Below are positions 1 to 4,576 of a stretch of 5,526 bases of DNA, piece by piece. Made by a program: the position numbers and the translations under genes. Every line of letters starts with the position of its first letter. Positions within the stretch are counted from its first letter, which is position 1. Under the pieces are notes generated by a model. It made no database searches. It worked only from the letters and a program-made list of their open reading frames with translations, and was not told the origin of the DNA. Location: contig DBHE01000125.1 of assembly GCA_002296055.1 (NCBI GenBank), forward strand, positions 1-5,526. Direction: 5' to 3'. The DNA is from Pseudomonadaceae bacterium UBA836 (GTDB lineage: Bacteria > Pseudomonadota > Gammaproteobacteria > Pseudomonadales > Pseudomonadaceae).

Positions 1-471
1 CTGGGCGTGGATGTGTGCAGTGAGTTGCTGCCCTGGCGCAAGCAGGATCTGGCCCGCGAGTTTGGCAGCTTTGGTGAGCGGCTATGGGAGCTGGCGCGGG
101 GCATTGATGAGCGCCCGGTGGTAGTCGAAAGCCGTCGCCAGTCAGTCAGTGTGGAGCATACCTACGAGCATGATCTGCCGGATCTGGAGGCCTGTCTGGC
201 GGCCTTGCCGCCACTGCTGGGCAAGCTGGCCGAGCGCATCGGCAGGCTGGAGGGCAGCTACCGGGTCAGCAAGCCCTTTATCAAGCTCAAGTTCCATGAC
301 TTTACCCAGACCACGCTGGAACAGGCCGGTGCGCCGATCACGCCTGCTGGTTACACCGAGCTATGCACCCAGGCCTTTGCTCGCGGTGACTGCCCGGTGC
401 GGTTGATCGGCGTGGGCGTTCGGCTGGACAGCGGCCTGTCGCAGCTGGGCGAGCAGCTCAGTCTGTTTTAG
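1..471 (+). CDS. dinB: DNA polymerase IV (Y-family translesion polymerase), C-terminal part; 5' end outside window
   Basis: The reading frame is open from base 1 and gives about 156 residues, against roughly 350 for the whole family, so only the C-terminal part is present. The visible part starts in the tail of the thumb domain (PWRKQDLAREFGSFGERLW, then ARGIDERPV). It passes the linker signature SVSVEHTYEHDL and continues into the little-finger domain, with KPFIKLKFHDFTQTTLEQ and GVGVRLDS, which grips the DNA template. The protein ends exactly in QLSLF, which fits the beta sliding-clamp-binding consensus QL[SD]LF. From family knowledge, Pol IV is a distributive, error-prone polymerase that bypasses minor-groove adducts and is recruited by the clamp. 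The catalytic palm residues lie to the left and cannot be checked. The stop codon is inside the 3' end of the convergent gene on the opposite strand. The family assignment is secure. Confidence 0.95.
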   Translation: MGVDVCSELLPWRKQDLAREFGSFGERLWELARGIDERPVVVESRRQSVSVEHTYEHDLPDLEACLAALPPLLGKLAERIGRLEGSYRVSKPFIKLKFHDFTQTTLEQAGAPITPAGYTELCTQAFARGDCPVRLIGVGVRLDSGLSQLGEQLSLF

Positions 472-910
472 GTGCAGCGGCCGATTTTGCGCAGGCTGGG
501 CACAGATGATTATCGCCGCGCGGCTGCCAGCCCAGCTCGCTGATGCGCGTAACCGCTTTGGCGGTGCGAGCGTTCAGGTCGTCGCGGTCGGCGGCGAGAA
601 ACTCAAATGGCTGTTCGCGGCCGCATTCATCACAGGTAATGGACCAGCCCAGCACGCTCTGGCCGCGCAGATCCGGGCCGCGGGCAGAGGCGGTCCATTG
701 GCCCGGCGGATTGATCAGGTAGCGAATCTTGTCTACCTCAAGGCGCATGGGGAGATCCTGGCTACCCTTGACCGTGCAGATCAGCATGTCGCCAGAGCGC
801 ACACCGCCACCTTGTCCGGTCACCTGAAACAGCCCGGCGCCCAGGGTGCGGCACTCGATCAGGGTGTGTGACGGGTTGAATGCCGTGCGGCGAAAGTCGT
901 GTTCTGCCAT
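458..910 (-). CDS. Conserved hypothetical protein with two CxxC zinc-knuckle motifs
   Basis: The protein is about 150 residues, soluble, with no signal peptide or membrane segment. The N-terminal two thirds (HDFRRTAF, then FNPSHTLIECRTLGAGL, GDMLICTVKG and LEVDKIRYLINPPGQW) look like a beta-rich domain. The C-terminal third carries CDEC (C93, C96) and CPAC (C137, C140), spaced as one structural zinc site. I do not recognise a function. It resembles conserved hypothetical proteins that I associate with Pseudomonas. The start is ambiguous. ATG at 910 begins MAEHDFRRTAF and is preferred because the family-like sequence begins there. An in-frame ATG at 940 has a better ribosome site (AGGTG, 5 nt away) and adds ten residues that look unconserved. 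A further ATG at 964 has no evident ribosome site. The last 14 nt overlap the end of dinB tail to tail. It is transcribed divergently from the dehydrogenase gene. Confidence 0.8.
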   Translation of the reverse strand: MAEHDFRRTAFNPSHTLIECRTLGAGLFQVTGQGGGVRSGDMLICTVKGSQDLPMRLEVDKIRYLINPPGQWTASARGPDLRGQSVLGWSITCDECGREQPFEFLAADRDDLNARTAKAVTRISELGWQPRGDNHLCPACAKSAAAPKTD

Positions 911-1003
911 GGGGTGCTCGCTGGTCGATGGGGCGCGCATGATAACACCTGAGTGTAGCGGCATATCACCCGCGTCACTGATGGTCGGTGGCGGGGTAGT
1001 GCA

Positions 1004-1052
1004 GTGATTATTATGGTGCGGTCATTTATTGCATCGTTAATTAGGAGTTCAC
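1004..1052 (+). promoter_or_regulatory. AT-rich leader and probable promoter region of the SDR gene, with its Shine-Dalgarno site
   Basis: The 142-nt gap between the divergent genes (911-1052) contains an AT-rich patch that stands out from the GC-rich surroundings. TATTAT at 1009-1014 matches the sigma-70 -10 hexamer in 5 of 6 positions, but there is no good -35 at 16-18 bp. On the opposite strand the same patch reads CATAAT, so it could serve the zinc-knuckle gene instead. AGGAG at 1043-1047 lies 5 nt before the ATG at 1053 and is a strong ribosome binding site that fixes the SDR start. The promoter part is tentative; the ribosome site is clear. I see nothing else in this gap. Confidence 0.4.
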
Positions 1053-1835
1053 ATGAGCGTCAAGCAAATGTTCGATCTGAGCGGCAAGGTTGCCCTGATC
1101 ACCGGCGGCACCAAGGGCCTGGGCCTGCAGATGGCTGAAGCCTTTGGCGAACTGGGCGCCAAGGTGTTTATCAGTGCACGCAACGCTGCTGAAATCGAGG
1201 CGGTAGTTGCAGAGCTGAAGGGTCAGGGTATCGAAGCCGCTGGCATCGCCTGCGACCTGGGCAAGTTGGACAGCAACCCGGTCAAGACGCTGGTTGACGC
1301 CTGTGAAGCTGCTTTTGGCACCGTTGACGTGCTGGTCAACAACGCCGGCACCACCTGGGGTCAGCCTGCCGAAGAGCACAGCTATGAAGGCTGGCAGAAG
1401 GTCATGACGCTGAACGTTGATGTGTGCTTCCTGGTGGCCCAGGAAGTGGCTCGTCGTTTCATGATCCCGCGTCAATCCGGCAAGATCATCAACATTGCCT
1501 CCATCGCGGGCTTCAAGGGTAACCGCGCCAACTCCGGCGTGTTCACCTCGGCCTACAACACCTCCAAGGCGGCTGCGATCAACCTGACGCGCGCGCTGGC
1601 TGGCGAGTGGGGGCGCTACAACATCAACGTCAACGCCATCTGCCCGGGTTACTTCCCGACCAAGCTGGCCAAAGGTCTGGACAAGGTCAGTGAGATGATC
1701 AAGGAAGGCACGCCGCTGGGACGTATCGGCGGTGATGAGGACATCAAGGGCGCGGCGGTCTTCTTCGCAACTGAAATGTCTCGCCATGTCACCGGTCAGG
1801 CGATGGCTGTCGACGGCGGTAACTCGGTCGTCTGA
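1053..1835 (+). CDS. Classical short-chain dehydrogenase/reductase (SDR family oxidoreductase)
   Basis: The protein is 260 residues, the usual length for a classical SDR, and complete. It shows the Rossmann cofactor motif TGGTKGLG (17-24), NNAG (96-99), the active-site Asn (N121), Ser (S150 in NIASIAG), and the YNTSK motif with Y168 and K172, so the N-S-Y-K tetrad is intact. It also has CPGYFPT after the catalytic helix and a C-terminal VDGG. Arg43 directly after the second beta strand (ISARN) suggests a preference for NADP(H) over NAD(H). The substrate cannot be read from the sequence. Overall character (VNNAGTTWG, GYFPT) recalls the 3-oxoacyl-ACP reductase/gluconate 5-dehydrogenase/RhlG branch, so a beta-ketoacyl or polyol substrate is possible. 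The gene stands alone, with its own strong AGGAG ribosome site and a hairpin after its stop. Family is certain and specificity is open. Confidence 0.95.
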   Translation: MSVKQMFDLSGKVALITGGTKGLGLQMAEAFGELGAKVFISARNAAEIEAVVAELKGQGIEAAGIACDLGKLDSNPVKTLVDACEAAFGTVDVLVNNAGTTWGQPAEEHSYEGWQKVMTLNVDVCFLVAQEVARRFMIPRQSGKIINIASIAGFKGNRANSGVFTSAYNTSKAAAINLTRALAGEWGRYNINVNAICPGYFPTKLAKGLDKVSEMIKEGTPLGRIGGDEDIKGAAVFFATEMSRHVTGQAMAVDGGNSVV

Positions 1836-1843
1836 TCGCTGCA

Positions 1844-1878
1844 GCAGGGCCGTCGCACCACGCATGCGACGGCCCTGC
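1844..1878. terminator. Perfect 14-bp hairpin between convergent genes, candidate bidirectional terminator
   Basis: The arms 1844-1857 and 1865-1878 (GCAGGGCCGTCGCA and its exact reverse complement) enclose a 7-nt loop, CCACGCA. The hairpin starts 8 nt after the SDR stop and ends 8 nt before the stop of the oppositely oriented DUF2489 gene, so it sits centrally in the 51-nt convergent gap. Position and perfect pairing argue for a shared transcription end. No T-tract follows on either strand, so it is not a canonical intrinsic terminator; it may act as a weak terminator or as a 3'-end stabiliser of both mRNAs. Confidence 0.6.
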
Positions 1879-1886
1879 CGGCCGGT

Positions 1887-2327
1887 TCAGCCGAGGCCCT
1901 TGCTGAGTGCACGGGCCGCGGCTTCGACTTCTTCTCGATGGTCCCGCTCCAGGGTGTCCATCAGACGCAGGTGCAGCTTGCGTTCCGCGCGGCTCAGATC
2001 CTTCCAGCCCTGGTGGGTGGGAATGTGGGCAGTTTGGTCATAGATCTGCTCGAGGATGGACACATCCAGCGCAGCGTTGCGTGGCCCCTCATAGTTGTCC
2101 AGCAACACCTTCAGGCGAATTGCCCCTTCAATCATCGGCACCTGCTTGTCCAGCAGGCTCTGAGCGATGATGCGAATGTCATCACCCAGGCGATCATTGC
2201 GCGCGTTCAGGGCGTTGACTCGGTCAGCTTGTTGACGCCAGACGCGGCGCCAGAGAATCAGGGCGTAGGCGCCCAGCAGCAGGATAATCAGGCCGCCTGC
2301 CAGCAGCAGCCAGTGATGGGTTTGCAT
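1887..2327 (-). CDS. DUF2489 family membrane-anchored protein
   Basis: The protein is 146 residues. An N-terminal hydrophobic segment at about residues 6-26 (WLLLAGGLIILLLGAYALIL) is followed by arginines (R27, R28, R31), which by the positive-inside rule places the rest in the cytoplasm. The remainder is mostly helical and charged. It includes a likely coiled region (RVNALNARNDRLGDDIRIIAQ) and the family-like stretch QVPMIEGAIRLKVLLDNY, then IYDQTAHIPTHQGWKDL and a C-terminal helix ending KGLG. The assignment to DUF2489 is by recognition; the family has no established function. The ATG lies only 5 nt after the stop of the upstream lipoprotein gene and has no clear Shine-Dalgarno site, so translation is probably coupled to that gene. 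The two gene products are both envelope-associated, but their cooperation is inference. Confidence 0.85.
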   Translation of the reverse strand: MQTHHWLLLAGGLIILLLGAYALILWRRVWRQQADRVNALNARNDRLGDDIRIIAQSLLDKQVPMIEGAIRLKVLLDNYEGPRNAALDVSILEQIYDQTAHIPTHQGWKDLSRAERKLHLRLMDTLERDHREEVEAAARALSKGLG

Positions 2328-2332
2328 CGGAT

Positions 2333-2803
2333 TCAGAAACTCAGTTGCGCGGGATCTAGCGTCCCTTCTTCTTTCAGGTTAATGCTCGGCGCCAGCCACA
2401 GGCCGGTGCGGATATGGCCGTCAATACGGTAGTCGACGGGCTGCTGCTTATCCACCAGTTTGACCAGATCGGCCAGGTGGCGCCACAGGTTGGAGCGCAC
2501 TTCCAGCTCAAAATAGGAAGTGCCGTAGGGCGGCACGTCAAAGCGGTTGTCGCTGACGCCAGTGGCCAGCTTCATGTCATTGAGATACACCTGATACTGC
2601 ATGCCGCGAATGGGCAGCACCCGCTCGTTGGGGTTGTCGACCCGCAACTTGAGCCGGAAGGACTGCTCCCACAGGTTGGACTTGAGCATCTCGACATTCG
2701 CCAGACTGACATCCGGCTTGGTATAAGACGGGCTGAATACCGCGCAGCCTTGCAGCAGCGCGCAGTAAAGCAGCGTCATTACCCCCAGCACCCGCACGCC
2801 CAT
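2333..2803 (-). CDS. LEA type 2 (WHy domain) lipoprotein
   Basis: The protein is 156 residues. The N-terminus is a lipoprotein signal: hydrophobic MGVRVLGVMTLLYCAL and then the lipobox LQGC with the acylated cysteine at C20. Residue +2 is Ala rather than Asp, which predicts outer-membrane sorting by the Lol rule. The mature part fits a single immunoglobulin-like LEA2/WHy domain: KPDVSLANVEML, then FRLKLRVDNPNERVLPIRGMQYQVYLND, the strand DVPPYGTSYFELEV, and a C-terminal strand with PSINLKEEGTL. In bacteria such small LEA2 lipoproteins are common but poorly characterised; a role in envelope or desiccation stress is only suggested by the family. The start is supported by a purine-rich site (AGGAGAGGGG) upstream of the ATG. 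It is the first gene of a two-gene operon and is divergent from the gene at 2902. Confidence 0.88.
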   Translation of the reverse strand: MGVRVLGVMTLLYCALLQGCAVFSPSYTKPDVSLANVEMLKSNLWEQSFRLKLRVDNPNERVLPIRGMQYQVYLNDMKLATGVSDNRFDVPPYGTSYFELEVRSNLWRHLADLVKLVDKQQPVDYRIDGHIRTGLWLAPSINLKEEGTLDPAQLSF

Positions 2804-2842
2804 TGCGTCCCCTCTCCTGTGCCGGCTGCCTTGTGTGTGGAG

Positions 2843-2871
2843 TTGTCGTGCAGCCTGGCTACGACCATACT
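2843..2871 (+). promoter_or_regulatory. Candidate sigma-70 promoter for the gene at 2902
   Basis: TTGTCG at 2843-2848 (4 of 6 to TTGACA) and CATACT at 2866-2871 (4 of 6 to TATAAT) are separated by exactly 17 bp in the 98-nt gap between two divergent genes. Transcription would begin near 2878, leaving a leader of about 24 nt that contains the ribosome site GGAG at 2891-2894. The two hexamers are individually weak, so this is a proposal. No comparably spaced pair was seen for the divergent lipoprotein gene. Confidence 0.4.
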
Positions 2872-2901
2872 AACCCTGATTGATGCTCAGGGAGTGACAA
2901 G

Positions 2902-3456
2902 ATGACCCGTTTCGAGGTGGTTTTTCAAGGCCAGGTGCAGCCCGGCGCAGCGCTGGACCAGGTGCGGGCCAATGTTGGCAAGCTGTTTCAGGTGTCTGGC
3001 AGTCAGCTGGACGCGCTATTTTCCGGTCGTCGAATCGTGATCAAGCAGGGACTGGATCAGGTCGCCGCGGAAAAGTACCGCATCGCTTTGGAGCGTGCCG
3101 GCGCCCAGTGCAGCATTGTGCCAATGGACGAGCAGGCAGCCGACGCGCCGCCTGCCGCACCGGAGCCGTCAGCACCTGCGGCGCAGCCCAGAGCGGCGCC
3201 CGAGCGTCCGGCGGCCAGTGGTCGCGTGGTGCCACGCGATGAGTTTATGGCGGCCTTCAGCGAGGTCGAGGCGCCTGACCTGGATATCGCCCCTTTGGGG
3301 GCCGACATGCAGGATGAGTACGACGCCTTCACGCCGCTGCCCATCGACCTCTCTGCCCTCAGCCTGGCGCCAGTGGGCAGCGACATGGGTGAGCTGAAGA
3401 AGGACGAGCCAGGCCAGGTGCCCAACACCGACCACCTTAAACTCAGCGACCAGTGA
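2902..3456 (+). CDS. Uncharacterised modular protein: small N-terminal domain, Ala/Pro linker, repeated LxxAPxGxDM tail
   Basis: The protein is 184 residues with no signal peptide or membrane segment, and is probably cytoplasmic. Residues 1-75 form a compact domain (FEVVFQGQVQPG, VRANVGKLFQV, LFSGRRIVIKQGLD, AEKYRIALERAGAQCSIV). It resembles a small domain I have seen in other gammaproteobacterial proteins, sometimes ahead of membrane domains, but I cannot name a Pfam family with confidence. Residues 76-107 are an Ala/Pro-rich, presumably disordered linker. The acidic C-terminal part holds two copies of a decapeptide, LDIAPLGADM (127-136) and LSLAPVGSDM (153-162), and ends DHLKLSDQ, possibly the start of a third, truncated copy. 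GGAG at 2891-2894, 7 nt before the ATG, supports the start. It is a single gene convergent with ychJ. The function is unknown; the repeats could be short peptide-binding motifs, which is inference. Confidence 0.85.
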   Translation: MTRFEVVFQGQVQPGAALDQVRANVGKLFQVSGSQLDALFSGRRIVIKQGLDQVAAEKYRIALERAGAQCSIVPMDEQAADAPPAAPEPSAPAAQPRAAPERPAASGRVVPRDEFMAAFSEVEAPDLDIAPLGADMQDEYDAFTPLPIDLSALSLAPVGSDMGELKKDEPGQVPNTDHLKLSDQ

Positions 3457-3481
3457 GGCTCGCGTCAGAGCGCAGCCAGGT

Positions 3482-3497
3482 CGCCCGCTAGCGGGCG
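3482..3497. repeat. Perfect 16-nt palindrome spanning the ychJ stop codon
   Basis: CGCCCGCTAGCGGGCG is fully self-complementary and includes the TAG stop of ychJ (3488-3490 on the minus strand). It lies in the 31-nt gap between convergent genes and the start of the ychJ tail. As RNA it could fold as a 6-bp GC stem with a CUAG loop and might help end transcription, but no T-tract follows on either strand. The structure is seen directly; its role is a guess. Confidence 0.4.
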
Positions 3498-3961
3498 CAG
3501 CACTGCTTGAACTTGCGTCCAGAGCCACAGGGGCAAGGCTCGTTGCGGCCCGCCTTGAACGGATGGTTGGGGTCCAGAAAGTACCAGCGTCCGGCAATCA
3601 GCCTGAAATCCGAACACTCTCTATGGCTCTGGGCGCTGTCGTCCGGGTCCTGCCAGCGGGCGACAAAGGTGACCTGTGCCGTGCTGGCGCCCGGCAGCTG
3701 CTGAGCGCTTTCGACTGTCAGCCCCAGCCAGCGGCTTTGTTCACTCCACTGACGCATGGCCTCGACCGCCAGCTGCGACTGCTGCGCAGGCACCGTGGTG
3801 GCAACCAGATAGTCGATCAGCCCAAGCGTGTAGGCACAGTAGCGTGAGCGCATTAGCCGCTCGGCATCGGGCGCGGCGGCGCCCTGGTGCAGGGGCTGGC
3901 AGCAGGCGCCGTATTGGCTGGAGCTGCCGCAGGGGCAGGGCTGTGTGGCGTCGAGGGTCAT
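3488..3961 (-). CDS. ychJ: YchJ family protein (UPF0225) with two SEC-C zinc-binding motifs
   Basis: The protein is 157 residues, close to the E. coli YchJ length of about 152. It has a SEC-C motif at each end: N-terminal [13 protein letters not shown] (C9, C11, C20, C21) and C-terminal [13 protein letters not shown] (C143, C145, C154, C155). Each is expected to bind one zinc, as in the SecA C-terminal tail. Between them lies the family's NTF2-like middle domain, with the diagnostic [20 protein letters not shown], then [17 protein letters not shown] and GRWYFLDP. The biological role of YchJ is not established. An upstream in-frame GTG at 3973 overlaps the preceding gene but has no ribosome site. 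The ATG at 3961 is 5 nt past that gene's stop, has GGTGG upstream, and starts where homologues start, so I prefer it. It is the second gene of an operon with the DUF6231-like gene. Confidence 0.92.
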   Translation of the reverse strand: MTLDATQPCPCGSSSQYGACCQPLHQGAAAPDAERLMRSRYCAYTLGLIDYLVATTVPAQQSQLAVEAMRQWSEQSRWLGLTVESAQQLPGASTAQVTFVARWQDPDDSAQSHRECSDFRLIAGRWYFLDPNHPFKAGRNEPCPCGSGRKFKQCCAR

Positions 3962-3966
3962 CGCCG

Positions 3967-4452
3967 TTACCACCAGTACTTGTCGAACATCTCGGGATTG
4001 GCCCAGTACTTGGAATTGAGCCAGTCGGGCACGCTCTTATATTCGGCCAGATCGTAGCTGTACAGGGTCAGGCTTTGGCCGTCCTGGCTGAAGCGCGCGC
4101 GGCGCTGCAAGGCCAAAGCAAAGAAGTCATTCTCCTGCCACTCGGTCGCCCGCTCGGTATCCACCAGCACCGCGATGCGGCTGGCCGACAGGTTTCGCAA
4201 GCCGGCCAGCAGTTCGGTGGCGGTGCGCTTGTCCAGGTGCTCGAGCTGGTCGGCGACAATCGCCAGATCGTAACGCTGGTTGCGCAGCTCATCGCTCAGC
4301 GGCACCTCGCTCGCGCTGCTGATCTGGCAGTCGGCGTGTTGCTCACGCCAGGCCGCGATGGCCGGAATCTGGCTGCGGCTGACGCAGAGTACGCTGGCGG
4401 GGCTGTAGTGCTGCAGAATGCCCAGCAGGGCGGACGTCGGCGTGGCGCTCAT
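3967..4452 (-). CDS. DUF6231-like protein with a degenerate methyltransferase-type fold
   Basis: The protein is 161 residues with no signal peptide or membrane segment. The layout suggests a class I methyltransferase-like Rossmann core. ASVLCVSRS (19-27) stands where motif I should be but lacks the GxGxG glycines that bind [18 protein letters not shown] (60-74) mimics motif IV of methyltransferases (typically FDLV.. followed by LEHL), and SRIAVLVD follows as the next strand. The C-terminus, with [16 protein letters not shown] and then FDKYWW, is distinctive and aromatic, and recalls Pseudomonas proteins annotated DUF6231; that name is from memory. Loss of the glycine motif makes SAM-dependent catalysis doubtful. 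The start ATG at 4452 has only a weak upstream ribosome site. The gene ends 5 nt before the preferred ychJ start, so the two are probably cotranscribed and translationally coupled. Confidence 0.8.
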   Translation of the reverse strand: MSATPTSALLGILQHYSPASVLCVSRSQIPAIAAWREQHADCQISSASEVPLSDELRNQRYDLAIVADQLEHLDKRTATELLAGLRNLSASRIAVLVDTERATEWQENDFFALALQRRARFSQDGQSLTLYSYDLAEYKSVPDWLNSKYWANPEMFDKYWW

Positions 4453-4545
4453 GGTGTGGCTTCGCTGTGATCAGGTGGAGCGCAGCAGGTTAGGGGCTGG
4501 CCGGTACTGATGCAAGCGCCGGCGGTCCAGCTGAGGGGCGTTGGA

Positions 4546-4576
4546 TGGTATCATCGCCGGCTGATCCGGAGCCCGC
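4546..4576 (+). promoter_or_regulatory. Candidate extended -10 promoter and Shine-Dalgarno site of dinG
   Basis: TGGTATCAT at 4546-4554 matches an extended -10 (TGn plus a hexamer 5 of 6 to TATAAT); no good -35 is seen 16-18 bp upstream. Transcription would begin near 4561, giving a short leader of about 16 nt. GGAG at 4568-4571 lies 5 nt before the ATG at 4577 and clearly marks the dinG start. No LexA box (CTG-N10-CAG) was found by eye in 4453-4576. Confidence 0.4.

Noticed and set aside
506..871. Plus-strand open frame of 121 codons between dinB and the SDR gene
   Set aside because: It is opposite the CxxC-containing gene, has no ribosome site, and its product looks like a shadow translation.
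989..1003. Sigma-54-like sequence TGGC...TGCA upstream of the SDR gene
   Set aside because: The distance between the GG and GC elements is 9 nt instead of the required 10, and the rest of the consensus is poor.
1041..1865. 274-codon open frame on the minus strand opposite the SDR gene
   Set aside because: It mirrors the codon pattern of a certain SDR gene with an intact catalytic tetrad, its translation has no recognisable domain, and high-GC genes often leave the antisense frame open.
3057..3428. Minus-strand open frame rich in Ser, Gly and Ala opposite the gene at 2902
   Set aside because: The sense frame has a good ribosome site, a folded-looking domain and internal repeats; the antisense frame is low-complexity and has no supporting signal.
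3676..4470. 264-codon plus-strand open frame across ychJ and the DUF6231-like gene
   Set aside because: It spans two well-supported genes on the other strand, including YchJ with two SEC-C motifs, and shows no domain of its own.
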